From assembly GCA_045594885.1 (NCBI GenBank), contig JAZNZJ010000012.1:1-64000 (forward strand): a stretch of 64,000 nucleotides of DNA, read 5' to 3'. Shown in pieces: positions 7,526 to 16,030 of this stretch. Position numbers and translations under genes: made by a program. This DNA is from Fimenecus sp045594885 (GTDB taxonomy: Bacteria > Bacillota > Clostridia > Oscillospirales > Acutalibacteraceae). Position 1 is the stretch's first letter. The number at the start of each line of letters is the position of its first letter. The notes under the pieces are model-generated. The model saw nothing but the letters and a program-made list of their open reading frames with translations, was not told the DNA's origin and did not search any database.

Positions 7526-8698
7526 ATGAAAGAAATCATATTAATCAAGAATGGTGAGTTAGCGCTTAAGGGCTTAAACCGTTCAACTTTTGAAGATATA
7601 CTTATCAAAAATATTCGCAGAAGAATAAAACCTCTCGGTGAGTTTGAATACAGAAAAGAACAGTCAACTATTACGGTTATTCCTATGGATGATTACATTG
7701 ATATGGATGAAGTAAGTGAGCGAATTGGTCACGTTTTCGGTATTGCTGCTTATTCAAGAGCTTTGCAAGTTGAAAAGGATATGAAAGAAATCCTTGAAAA
7801 CGCACCCGATTATCTCGCTGAACAACTTGAAAATGTCCGTACATTTAAAGTCGAGGGTAAACGTTCAGATAAGAAATTCCCGTTAACTTCACCGCAGATT
7901 GCGGCAGAAGTAGGTGGTGCAATTCTCGAAAAATTTCCTCATCTTAAGGTTGATGTTAAAAATCCCGATATTCTTGTAACAATTGAAATAAGAGAAAAAT
8001 TCGCATTTATCCGTGGTAATCAGACAAAGGGTGCGGGTGGAATGCCAACGGGCACTGCGGGTAAAGCCGCAATTCTTATTTCTGGTGGTATTGATAGTCC
8101 CGTTGCCGCATATATGATGGCGAAAAGAGGCTTGTCACTTACTGCAATTCACTTTGCATCACCACCATATACATCACCTCAGTCCGAAGAAAAAGTGCAC
8201 AATCTTCTTCGCAAGGTTTCAAAATACAGCGGTAATATCTGTTTGCTTACTGTAGGATTTACAGAAATTCAAGAGGCAATAAGAGATAATTGTCCTGAAG
8301 AATTGTTTACTCTTATTATGCGTCGTTTTATGATGCGTATTTCACAGAGAATTGCTGAAAAAGAAGATTGCAAAGCACTCATAACGGGCGAAAGTCTTGG
8401 TCAGGTTGCAAGTCAAACACTCAATGCACTCGCTTGTACTGATGCTGTGGTTTCAATGCCCGTGTTTAGACCGCTTATCGGTCTTGATAAAGAAGAAATC
8501 ATCAAGGTTTCAAGAAAAATTGATACATTCAATATTTCAATTGAACCCTATGAAGATTGTTGCACGGTATTTACTCCTAAACACCCTAAAACTAAACCTC
8601 AGATTTCAATTCTTGAAAATGCAGAACTTTCATTGAATGTTGATGAACTCATTGACAGAGCAATTGAGAATACAACAATAAAGAATATTTGTTTTTAA
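7526..8698 (+). CDS. thiI: tRNA uracil 4-sulfurtransferase ThiI
   Basis: A 390-residue protein with an N-terminal ferredoxin-like/THUMP region (about 1-165), then a PP-loop ATPase domain with the motif ISGGIDSPVAAYMM (from about residue 185). The catalytic cysteine lies near residue 345 in EDCCTVFTPKHP. It lacks the C-terminal rhodanese domain of the E. coli enzyme, as is normal in Firmicutes. It adenylates U8 of tRNA and transfers sulfur from the cysteine desulfurase encoded just upstream. In rhodanese-less forms a role in thiamine synthesis is not expected. Confidence 0.95.
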   Translation: MKEIILIKNGELALKGLNRSTFEDILIKNIRRRIKPLGEFEYRKEQSTITVIPMDDYIDMDEVSERIGHVFGIAAYSRALQVEKDMKEILENAPDYLAEQLENVRTFKVEGKRSDKKFPLTSPQIAAEVGGAILEKFPHLKVDVKNPDILVTIEIREKFAFIRGNQTKGAGGMPTGTAGKAAILISGGIDSPVAAYMMAKRGLSLTAIHFASPPYTSPQSEEKVHNLLRKVSKYSGNICLLTVGFTEIQEAIRDNCPEELFTLIMRRFMMRISQRIAEKEDCKALITGESLGQVASQTLNALACTDAVVSMPVFRPLIGLDKEEIIKVSRKIDTFNISIEPYEDCCTVFTPKHPKTKPQISILENAELSLNVDELIDRAIENTTIKNICF

Positions 8699-8709
8699 GG
8701 TAACTTACA

Positions 8710-9189
8710 ATGACACTTGAAGAAAAAATCGTAAAAGTTTTGAGAGAAAAAGGTATGGTAATGGCTTGTGCAGAGTCCTGTACAGGTGGCTTAATTGCGA
8801 AAAGAATTACCGACGTGAGCGGTTCTTCATCAGTGTTCAATTGCGGAGTTGTAAGTTATAGTAACGAGATAAAAGAAAGCATTCTTGGCGTCAGCCATGA
8901 AACTCTTGAAAAATATGGTGCTGTGAGTGAACAGACTGTTCGTGAAATGGTGGCAGGTGTGCTTAAAATTTCAGGTGCAGATGTTGCTGTGTCAGTTTCG
9001 GGTATCGCAGGTCCAATGTCTGACAATACTTCAAAACCGGTTGGCCTTATCTGGCTCGCAGTTTCAGACGGTGAAACAACAGAAGTAAAGTGTCTTAACA
9101 ATACATTTACTGATAATGTAAGAGAAAATAATCGAATAAGTGCGAGCAATGAAGCATTAAACCTAATTTTGCAAAAGGTGGGTGAGTGA
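8710..9189 (+). CDS. pncC: Nicotinamide-nucleotide amidase (CinA C-terminal domain type)
   Basis: A 159-residue stand-alone CinA C-terminal domain. It keeps the residues of the PncC active site: Ser23 in AESCTGG, Tyr50 and Lys55 in SYSNEIK, and the SGIAGPMSD loop. PncC hydrolyses nicotinamide mononucleotide to nicotinic acid mononucleotide and recycles the pyridine ring, which would fit the pnuC gene about 5 kb upstream. It starts 11 bases after thiI. The next gene but two carries a decayed CinA-like region, so this compact domain may have a link to that protein. Confidence 0.9.
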   Translation: MTLEEKIVKVLREKGMVMACAESCTGGLIAKRITDVSGSSSVFNCGVVSYSNEIKESILGVSHETLEKYGAVSEQTVREMVAGVLKISGADVAVSVSGIAGPMSDNTSKPVGLIWLAVSDGETTEVKCLNNTFTDNVRENNRISASNEALNLILQKVGE

Positions 9190-9190
9190 T

Positions 9191-10147
9191 TTGGCAAATG
9201 AGAAAATAGGTAAAGGCAGAGTGTTTTTGCTTATACTCTGTGTTATTGTATTTTTGTTTTCTGCATCACTTATCATAAAGCATTTTGTTGAAGTTAATGA
9301 CAATAAAAATTCGTATAAAGATTTGTCAAACCTAATTTCTACATCTTCAACGGAAAATACAGATAATGTATTTGATGAAAAAAATGATGTACCTGATTAT
9401 TCTGTTTTACTTAAGCAAAATTCCGATTTTGTAGGTTGGGTTAAAGTGCCGAATACTGAAATTAATCACCCCGTTGTCAGATACACCGATAACGATTATT
9501 ATCTAAATCATAATTTCGAGAAAAAATATGATTATCGTGGTGCGATTTTTATGGATTACCGCAATAGCCATACATTACTCGATTCAAATACAATTATTTA
9601 TGGTCACAATTGTTATGATACAACAATGTTTTCAGACCTTGATAAATATGATGATATTGAGTTTTATCGTCAATCTCCCGTTATTGAATTCAATACTCTT
9701 GATGCAAATTACAAATGGAAGATTTACGGCGTGTTTATAACTACTGCCGAAGAAGATGAAGATAACGGATATGTTTTTAACTATATTTATCCTTATATGG
9801 ACGGTGAAAACTTCAACGGATTTATAAATGAAGTGAATAAAAGAAGACTTTATATTACGGATGTTGATATAAATGATGATGATAAAATGCTCATTTTATC
9901 AACTTGTGTGCGTACACTTGATTACAAATATAAAGATGAAAACGGCAAAACTCAAAAATACAGAGCCGATGGTCGAATAGTCATTCTTGCACGAATGGTA
10001 CGTGAGGGTGAGAGTGAATATGTTGATGTGGGAAAGGCTTACAAAAATAATAATCCCAAGTACCCACAGTTGTGGTATGATAACAAGGGTGTTGAAAACC
10101 CTTATAAAAATGATGAAAAATGGTATCCACAGGAGGTAGTGAAGTGA
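9191..10147 (+). CDS. Class B sortase (first of tandem pair)
   Basis: About 318 residues, with one N-terminal transmembrane helix (VFLLILCVIVFLFSASLII) and a sortase B-type catalytic domain outside the membrane. Catalytic residues are visible: His in IIYGHNCYD, Cys in LILSTCVRT, and Arg in DGRIVILARM. Sortases cleave a C-terminal sorting signal and join the protein to the cell wall or to another protein. The TTG at 9191 lies seven bases after GGTGGG; a GTG at 9182 is the alternative and overlaps that site. The gene overlaps or abuts pncC. Its C-terminal tail (KYPQLWYD...NPYKNDEKWYP) recurs in the next sortase. No obvious sorting-signal substrate is nearby. Confidence 0.88.
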   Translation: MANEKIGKGRVFLLILCVIVFLFSASLIIKHFVEVNDNKNSYKDLSNLISTSSTENTDNVFDEKNDVPDYSVLLKQNSDFVGWVKVPNTEINHPVVRYTDNDYYLNHNFEKKYDYRGAIFMDYRNSHTLLDSNTIIYGHNCYDTTMFSDLDKYDDIEFYRQSPVIEFNTLDANYKWKIYGVFITTAEEDEDNGYVFNYIYPYMDGENFNGFINEVNKRRLYITDVDINDDDKMLILSTCVRTLDYKYKDENGKTQKYRADGRIVILARMVREGESEYVDVGKAYKNNNPKYPQLWYDNKGVENPYKNDEKWYPQEVVK

Positions 10148-11460
10148 TGACAGAAAAAGAAAACAAGAATGAAATGCTTTCTTTCGAAGAACTGAGAAAA
10201 AAATTGAATATGGATGAACCTTCTGTTGAAGAAAATGCAGAGTCCGATTTTAGCCAATTAGTTGATGATATTGAAAACGGCGGAAAAACACAACCGACAG
10301 ATGATTTTTCAGGTGTTGAGATTGAAAAAGTTGATTCACTTCAACCTAAAGTCATCACAGAAAACGGAAAAGATTTTGTCGATATAACTGAACAATATGT
10401 TAAAAAGCCGATTAATTCCGTTGATGATTCAACTAAAAGTAATAATCAAAATTCCAAGAAAAAGGTACGAACCTTTAATGAGATTTTTTCTGATTTCTTC
10501 AAGGGATTTATTCCATTAAAAAAAGATAGTGCAAGAGAAAAAATTAGAAAAATCGTAATGGATATTTCCATTATTGCAATAATCTGTTGTGCCATTGCTT
10601 TTGTTGACCTTATAAAGCAATATAATGAGCAATTGCAAAAAGAAGATGACACGAAAGATATGATTGTGCAGACCGATGAAATGGACGAGAACCAGTATGT
10701 TCAAGCATGGCAGGAGCTTTTTGCACAGTATCCCGATATTCAATTTCCCGAGGGTATGAATCTTCGCTATTCATACCTCTATGCAATCAATCAAGATTTG
10801 GTAGGTTGGCTTCGCATAGGCAATACGAACCTCGACGTTCAGGTTGTTCAGGCTGAGGATAACGATTTCTATTTAAGAAGAGATTTCTACAAAAAAACGA
10901 GTCGATATGGTTGCCCGTATCTTGATTTTAAAAATGACCCAAGGTATCTTGATGATAATACCGTAGTTTATGGTCACCATATGACTGATGGTCTTATGTT
11001 CTCAAATCTTGATAAATATAAGACATTGGAAGGGTATAAGGATTCACCAATTATAGAGTACAATACTTTGTATGAAACATATTATTTTAAAGTATTTGCA
11101 GCATTTATTACAAATGCTGAAGCCGAGCAGGATGAGGGTTATATTTTTAACTTTACCGTAACCGATTTTACAACCGATGAGAAATTTAATAGTTTTATTC
11201 AAGAGGTTGAAAAGAGAAGTATTTTCAATTCGGGAATTAAAATTCAACCTGACGATAAAATTATTACTCTTGCAACGTGTTCTTACGAATTTCACGAAGC
11301 AAGACTCGTTGTAATGGGTAAACTCATTCGTGAGGGTGAAGAAACAACTGTGGATACAAGCGGTGCAACACTTAATACATCACCTAAATATCCTCAGGCT
11401 TGGTATGACGCAAAGACTATGACTAATCCGTATTCAGCAGATGAGGATTGGATGCCATAA
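10147..11460 (+). CDS. Class B sortase with long acidic cytoplasmic N-terminus (second of pair)
   Basis: 437 residues. ATG at 10147 overlaps the previous stop (TGATG), with AGGAGG upstream, so the two sortases are translationally coupled. Residues 1 to about 130 are hydrophilic and acidic, then a transmembrane segment (IVMDISIIAIICCAIAFVDL) leads into the sortase B domain with His in VVYGHHMTD, Cys in ITLATCSYEF and Arg in EARLVVMGKLI. The tail KYPQAWYD...NPYSADEDWMP matches the first sortase, showing that the pair arose by duplication. The cytoplasmic extension is unusual for a sortase and could bind a partner inside the cell. Confidence 0.88.
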   Translation: MTEKENKNEMLSFEELRKKLNMDEPSVEENAESDFSQLVDDIENGGKTQPTDDFSGVEIEKVDSLQPKVITENGKDFVDITEQYVKKPINSVDDSTKSNNQNSKKKVRTFNEIFSDFFKGFIPLKKDSAREKIRKIVMDISIIAIICCAIAFVDLIKQYNEQLQKEDDTKDMIVQTDEMDENQYVQAWQELFAQYPDIQFPEGMNLRYSYLYAINQDLVGWLRIGNTNLDVQVVQAEDNDFYLRRDFYKKTSRYGCPYLDFKNDPRYLDDNTVVYGHHMTDGLMFSNLDKYKTLEGYKDSPIIEYNTLYETYYFKVFAAFITNAEAEQDEGYIFNFTVTDFTTDEKFNSFIQEVEKRSIFNSGIKIQPDDKIITLATCSYEFHEARLVVMGKLIREGEETTVDTSGATLNTSPKYPQAWYDAKTMTNPYSADEDWMP

Positions 11461-11494
11461 AACAGGTTATTAAGGGAAAAGAGAGGTAATAAAA

Positions 11495-13654
11495 ATGAAG
11501 GTAAGATTATTGTCACTTAATGTTGACAAAAGTATGTCCTTCTCAAGATTTCAGGCAAGAATTGTCAGTTGCATAAAAGCTTATTCTGACAAAAGTGATT
11601 TAGAGTTTGAAACTTTTGAAAATATGAGAGATGTTTTCGGTGCACTTCAAGACGCACTTGTGAACGATGAACTCATTATTACAGCAGTTGATGTAAAAAA
11701 TTATGTAAGATTAAAAAAGGCGTTTATTCAAGCATTTGAAACAGATATTGCTTATGACCCAACGGTACTAAATCTTCTTGAAAGTAATGAAGATATGGAC
11801 GATAATGCCAGAAAAGATTTTTCTGCATTCCCTGAACCTGCAACTGTTTTTCCAACTAAAGACGGATTATATTCCGGTTTTGGTATTACAAATGGCAGTC
11901 AGTACATAATGTTACTTCCAATTGATAATGAGCGTATCAATGAGGTTTTAAGAAACGGTGTAATTCCATTTCTTTCTGATTGCAAAGAGGTCGTAAATGA
12001 TGTTGAGTCACTTTCTTTTGTAAATGAAAAAATATCATTGGCAGTTGCAAGACTTCTTGAAAATCAGTCAGTTGTTGCAGTTAATGGTACACAAAATGCC
12101 GAAGTGCTTAAAAGCTGTGGCGATAATGTAGAAGGATTTGATGATGTATTCATATTCACACCCCATGTTGAAGATAAGGGTAACGTGAATGCTACAGAAT
12201 ATGCTGCACAACTTGCAAAGGTTAGTCTTGATTTATCATCGGCAAATATAGGCGCATCAATCAGCGATATATATACTTCCGGTGAAACAAAATTTGTATG
12301 TATAGCAGTTGCAAATGATGATTCTGCTGTTGTAAGAAAGCTTTATATTTCAGATGATGAAACCGAAGATGCATTTGTTGAAAGCGCTGCTGTTGAATTG
12401 ATAGAATTAATCGGTGAAAAAGCATTGGGGCTTCGTAGTGTGGGCATTGAAATTGCGAGTGAAAAGAACACAATTCCTGAAGAAGATAAAAAGGCAACAG
12501 GTAAGAAATCAATGGCAATGTTTGCTGTTGTTTTAGGACTTATTATTCTTCTTTGTGCAGTTCTCGGTATCGTATATAAGGCTCAGGGCGAAAATGGTCC
12601 GTTAGCGGGTATATTTAATTCAGTTTTTGGTAGTGAAACTACAACAACTGAAACTACAACCGAGCCCTCAACAAGTGAAACTACAACCGAGCCGGAGCAG
12701 GTGGTAGTTAATGAAATGAAAATTTCAGAATTTATGTTGGCTGACCTTATTAAACTCGAAAAGCTTAAAAATGAAGAGGTAAGCACCGAAGAATCAACAG
12801 AGGCAGTAACTAATGAGTCAGATATAACAATTACTGAAAAAGACCCTGTAAAAGGTGCACCTAAAACAATGACTATCAATGGTCAAACAATTGAGGCTAA
12901 AGAGGCACTTGCAAGACTTGTAATGACTGAAATGGGCGAGGGTTATGATTTAGAAGCAATCAAAGCCCAGACAGTTGCAATATATACCTATCTCAAATAT
13001 CGTGACAATGACTTTGTGATTGATGGTGTAGCATTGAGCGAAGATTACAATGATGAAGTAAAATCAGCAGTTGATGCAGTTTTCGGTGAATATCTTACAT
13101 ATAATGACGAGGTAGCCCTTACTCCTTATTTTGAAGTTGCGGCAAGAAAAACAACGAGTGGAAGCAACATCTTTTCAAAAAGTTATCCCTATCTTAAAGC
13201 TGTTGAACTTAAGGGTAATCCCGACGCATTGGTAAGCGATTATAAGATTGAAAAGGAATATTCATTGGGTGCAATGAAGGGAATTCTTCTCGATTATAAG
13301 AGTGACCTTAAATTAGCAGAAGAACCTGCAGCGTGGCTTGTAATTCAAGAGCAGGATACATCAATTTCATCAAGCATTGGTTATGTAACTAAAATGATGG
13401 TTGGCTCAGTTGAAATGTCAGGTATCGACTTCTGTATGAACGTTATTGGTAATAATGAACTTGCATCTCATTGCTTCACTATTGCATATAGTGCAACAAG
13501 TGAAGAATTTACAATTACAACATACGGCAAGGGCTTCGGTGTTGGTATGAGTAAAACAGGTGCAAATCATATGGCGGCTGAAAAGTCAAGCTATAAAAAA
13601 ATTCTTTCAACATATTTTGACGGAACAAAGTTAGTCAAGGAGGAACAGGTATGA
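11495..13654 (+). CDS. Membrane protein: degenerate CinA-like cytoplasmic region fused to an extracellular SpoIID/LytB domain
   Basis: 719 residues, start ATG with GAGAGG upstream. Residues 1-165 follow the MoaB/CinA N-terminal pattern, most clearly NARKDFSAFPEPATVFPT and LYSGFG where CinA has NxRKQxLLPEGAxVLPN and APGF. Residues about 178-315 follow CinA-C/PncC (SANIGASISDI aligned with GADVAVSVSGI), but the PncC serine motif is lost. A transmembrane helix spans about 340-362, then a Thr/Glu linker, then a SpoIID domain (about 460-705) with Glu479 in LVMTEMGEG, AIKAQTVAIYTY, and GKGFGVGMSKTGANHMA. SpoIID proteins are lytic transglycosylases acting on denuded glycan. No sorting signal is seen. 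The CinA assignment rests on motif reading only. Confidence 0.75.
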   Translation: MKVRLLSLNVDKSMSFSRFQARIVSCIKAYSDKSDLEFETFENMRDVFGALQDALVNDELIITAVDVKNYVRLKKAFIQAFETDIAYDPTVLNLLESNEDMDDNARKDFSAFPEPATVFPTKDGLYSGFGITNGSQYIMLLPIDNERINEVLRNGVIPFLSDCKEVVNDVESLSFVNEKISLAVARLLENQSVVAVNGTQNAEVLKSCGDNVEGFDDVFIFTPHVEDKGNVNATEYAAQLAKVSLDLSSANIGASISDIYTSGETKFVCIAVANDDSAVVRKLYISDDETEDAFVESAAVELIELIGEKALGLRSVGIEIASEKNTIPEEDKKATGKKSMAMFAVVLGLIILLCAVLGIVYKAQGENGPLAGIFNSVFGSETTTTETTTEPSTSETTTEPEQVVVNEMKISEFMLADLIKLEKLKNEEVSTEESTEAVTNESDITITEKDPVKGAPKTMTINGQTIEAKEALARLVMTEMGEGYDLEAIKAQTVAIYTYLKYRDNDFVIDGVALSEDYNDEVKSAVDAVFGEYLTYNDEVALTPYFEVAARKTTSGSNIFSKSYPYLKAVELKGNPDALVSDYKIEKEYSLGAMKGILLDYKSDLKLAEEPAAWLVIQEQDTSISSSIGYVTKMMVGSVEMSGIDFCMNVIGNNELASHCFTIAYSATSEEFTITTYGKGFGVGMSKTGANHMAAEKSSYKKILSTYFDGTKLVKEEQV

Positions 13655-14670
13655 AAATTTTAGTAACAGGCGGAGCAGGATTTATCGGTTCACACACTTG
13701 CGTTGAGCTTCTCAACGCAGGGTATGAAATTGTTGTAGTTGACAATCTCTACAATTCAAGTGAAAAATCACTTGACAGAGTACGTGAACTTACAGGCAAG
13801 GATTTTGCGTTTTATCCTTTTGATATTCGTGACAAAGAGAATATGCGTAAGATTTTTGAGGACCATAAAATTGATGCATGTATTCATTTTGCAGGTCTTA
13901 AGGCGGTTGGCGAGAGTGTAAGAAAGCCGCTTGAGTATTATGATAATAACATTGGCGGAACTCTTGCTCTTTGCGAAGTTATGCGTGAATACGGTTGTAA
14001 AAAGATTGTTTTCAGTTCTTCCGCAACAGTTTACGGTAGCAGTAATATTTCACCTCTTAAAGAGGATATGAAAACAGGCGGAACAACAAATCCATATGGT
14101 ACAACAAAGTATATGATTGAAATCATTCTTGACGATTTCCATAAGGGCGATAATGAATGGGCAGTAACACTTCTTCGTTACTTTAATCCAATTGGTGCTC
14201 ATAAGAGTGGTAGAATTGGTGAAAATCCAAATGGTATTCCTAATAACCTTATGCCATATATTACACAGGTGGCAATCGGCAAATTGCCATATCTCAATGT
14301 TTTCGGTGATGATTATGACACACACGACGGCACCGGTGTGAGAGATTATATTCACGTTGTTGACTTGGCTCTCGGTCACGTTAAAGCAGTTGAAAAAATC
14401 CTCAAGGACGAGCCTTCAGTAAATGTTTACAACCTTGGCACTGGTAACGGTTACAGTGTTCTTGATATTGTAAAAGCATTTGAACAGGCATCAGGACAGA
14501 AGATTGAATACAAAATCGCACCTCGCCGTGCGGGTGACCTTGATGTTTGTTATTCTGACGCATCAAAGGCATTTAATGAACTTGGTTGGAAAGCTGAACG
14601 TGGACTTCTTGAAATGTGTGAAGATTCTTGGAGATGGCAGAGCGGTAATCCAAACGGATTTGAAGAATAA
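13651..14670 (+). CDS. galE: UDP-glucose 4-epimerase
   Basis: 339 residues, the usual GalE length. The Rossmann motif GGAGFIGSHT is at the N-terminus, with SSSATVYG and the catalytic YxxxK in YGTTKYM. The family ending RRAGDLDVCYSDASKA is near the C-terminus. It interconverts UDP-glucose and UDP-galactose for envelope glycans or galactose use. ATG overlaps the preceding stop by four bases (ATGA), with AAGGAGGAA upstream, so it belongs to the same transcription unit as the sortase/SpoIID cluster. Confidence 0.96.
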   Translation: MKILVTGGAGFIGSHTCVELLNAGYEIVVVDNLYNSSEKSLDRVRELTGKDFAFYPFDIRDKENMRKIFEDHKIDACIHFAGLKAVGESVRKPLEYYDNNIGGTLALCEVMREYGCKKIVFSSSATVYGSSNISPLKEDMKTGGTTNPYGTTKYMIEIILDDFHKGDNEWAVTLLRYFNPIGAHKSGRIGENPNGIPNNLMPYITQVAIGKLPYLNVFGDDYDTHDGTGVRDYIHVVDLALGHVKAVEKILKDEPSVNVYNLGTGNGYSVLDIVKAFEQASGQKIEYKIAPRRAGDLDVCYSDASKAFNELGWKAERGLLEMCEDSWRWQSGNPNGFEE

Positions 14671-15263
14671 TGCGTGTATTTGATTTTGACAATACAATTT
14701 ATGAGGGCGAAAGTATAATGGATATATTTTTGTACTTTTTCAAAAAAGATACAAAAACCATTATCAAATTTGCACCTAAATTTATAAAAGATTTTATCCG
14801 TTATAAATTTGATAAAATCACTGTTGCAGAGGCTATGGCAAGTTATGGTAAAGCCTTCAAGGATTACTGCGAAAAGGCAGATGATATATATGGTGATTTC
14901 GAAAAGTATTGGGATAAAAATCAACATAAAATAAAACAATTCTATTTTGATATGCAGGATGAGAATGATATTGTAGTGTCAGGGTGTCCGTATTGTCTTT
15001 TAAAAATAATTTGTGACCGTATAGGCATAAAATATTATATTGGTTCCGATATTGACCCAATCAAAGGCGAAATCAACAGAATTTGTTATAAAGACAAAAA
15101 AATAGATGCTTTTCGAGAAGTTTATGGTGATGTAATCATTGATGATTTTTACACCGACTCAATGGCAGATAAGCCGATGATGGATATTTCACGAAATGTA
15201 TTTATGGTCAAGGGTGAAAAAATCACCCAAATTAAAAAAGACGGTAAGCCCGTCAGTATATAG
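14670..15263 (+). CDS. HAD superfamily (HAD-IB) hydrolase
   Basis: 197 residues. Motif I is VFDFDNTIYEGES with the DxDxT nucleophile pattern at the very N-terminus; motif II is VVSGCP; and the acidic motif III/IV is VIIDDFYTDSMAD. The inserted helical cap and overall order match HAD-IB phosphatases related to SerB. The substrate is unknown; a phosphorylated sugar or polar head group is possible from the galE context. The start overlaps the galE stop by one base (TAATG). It is not a clear SerB, although serC and serA lie elsewhere in this window without a serB. Confidence 0.82.
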   Translation: MRVFDFDNTIYEGESIMDIFLYFFKKDTKTIIKFAPKFIKDFIRYKFDKITVAEAMASYGKAFKDYCEKADDIYGDFEKYWDKNQHKIKQFYFDMQDENDIVVSGCPYCLLKIICDRIGIKYYIGSDIDPIKGEINRICYKDKKIDAFREVYGDVIIDDFYTDSMADKPMMDISRNVFMVKGEKITQIKKDGKPVSI

Positions 15264-15271
15264 CTTAATAT

Positions 15272-15600
15272 AAGAGTAGGTTGGGCAGTTGCGTAAGTTT
15301 TACTTATGAGGAAAGTCCGAGCATCATACAGCAGGGTAACGGCTAACGGCCGCCGAGGGTGACCTTAGGGAAAGTGCATAGAAAATTACCGCCGTATTTT
15401 ACGGTAAGGGTGGAAAGGCGAGGTAAGAGCTCACCGGCGTTGCAGAGATGTAACGGCCGAGCAAACCCTACCCGATGCAACATCGACCGAAGTTGTCAGC
15501 TGGGCAGATACTTCGACGGATGGCTAAAGGCTCATAGCAATATGGGTCGCAGATAGATAATTGCCTTAAACGACAGAACTCGGCTTACAGACCTACTCTT
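15272..15600 (+). ncRNA. rnpB: RNase P RNA, bacterial type A
   Basis: The terminal helix P1 is formed by AAGAGTAGGT at 15272-15281 and ACCTACTCTT at 15591-15600. Universally conserved blocks are present in order: GAGGAAAGTCCGAGC near 15309, a GGTAAGAGCTCACCGGC block near 15423, a GCAAACCCTACCCG block near 15460, AGATAGATAATTGCC near 15551, and ACAGAACTCGGCTTACAG near 15573. The RNA is the catalytic subunit of RNase P, which removes 5' leaders from tRNA precursors. An open frame at 15359-15556 inside it is not a gene. Confidence 0.96.
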
Positions 15601-15614
15601 ATTTTAATTAAAAT

Positions 15615-15642
15615 GCCTTGATAGTAATATCGGGGCTTTTTT
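15615..15642 (+). terminator. Terminator of rnpB
   Basis: GCCTTGATA (15615-15623) pairs with TATCGGGGC (15628-15636) using two G-U pairs, followed by TTTTTT. Confidence 0.8.
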
Positions 15643-15685
15643 AACATATTTTTGAGCATTCCGTATAATGTGTTGAGGTGATTTT

Positions 15686-16030
15686 ATGCTCGACACATTA
15701 TCAGGTCTAATATTTATGATGCTCGTACTAATCGGAACTGTTGCAATTTGCTATTATGTTATGTTAAAATTGTTATTACCGAAACGAAAACACAATTTCT
15801 ATGTTTTTATTCCCTGTAACAGAAATTCGCAAAAGGTACGTGAATATGCCTGTGAGATGCGGGTGAAATTGAATTTTTTCGGTGATGAAAAAAACAGTAA
15901 AATTGTTGTTCTTGATTCAGGAATGAATGATATTGAACGTGAAAATGTTCAGTCAGTGTGCAAAGAAAGCAACGGAATTTATCTTGTTGATAAAAAGTAT
16001 TTGAAGGATTTTTTAGATGGAAGAATTTGA
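15686..16030 (+). CDS. Small membrane protein of unknown function upstream of recD2
   Basis: 114 residues. One transmembrane helix near the N-terminus (about residues 7-29), a basic stop (LLPKRKH), then a soluble domain of about 80 residues with an alternating strand/helix pattern (NFYVFIPC, SKIVVLDSG, NGIYLVDKKYL). I do not recognise a family. GAGGTG lies before the ATG. It overlaps recD2 by 14 bases in another frame, so it is translated with the helicase. A possible promoter TTAACA-17-TATAAT (15641-15669) would start RNA so close to the gene that the ribosome site is barely included. Confidence 0.7.
   Translation: MLDTLSGLIFMMLVLIGTVAICYYVMLKLLLPKRKHNFYVFIPCNRNSQKVREYACEMRVKLNFFGDEKNSKIVVLDSGMNDIERENVQSVCKESNGIYLVDKKYLKDFLDGRI

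Noticed and set aside
8856..9197. Long antisense frame over pncC
   Set aside because: Its content mirrors the coding bias of pncC, it has no ribosome site, and its peptide shows no known motif.
15359..15556. Open frame of 65 codons
   Set aside because: It lies inside RNase P RNA, whose conserved blocks explain the sequence.
15641..15669. TTAACA-17-TATAAT upstream of the small membrane protein at 15686
   Set aside because: The predicted RNA start is too close to the ribosome site to be convincing; noted in the gene entry only.
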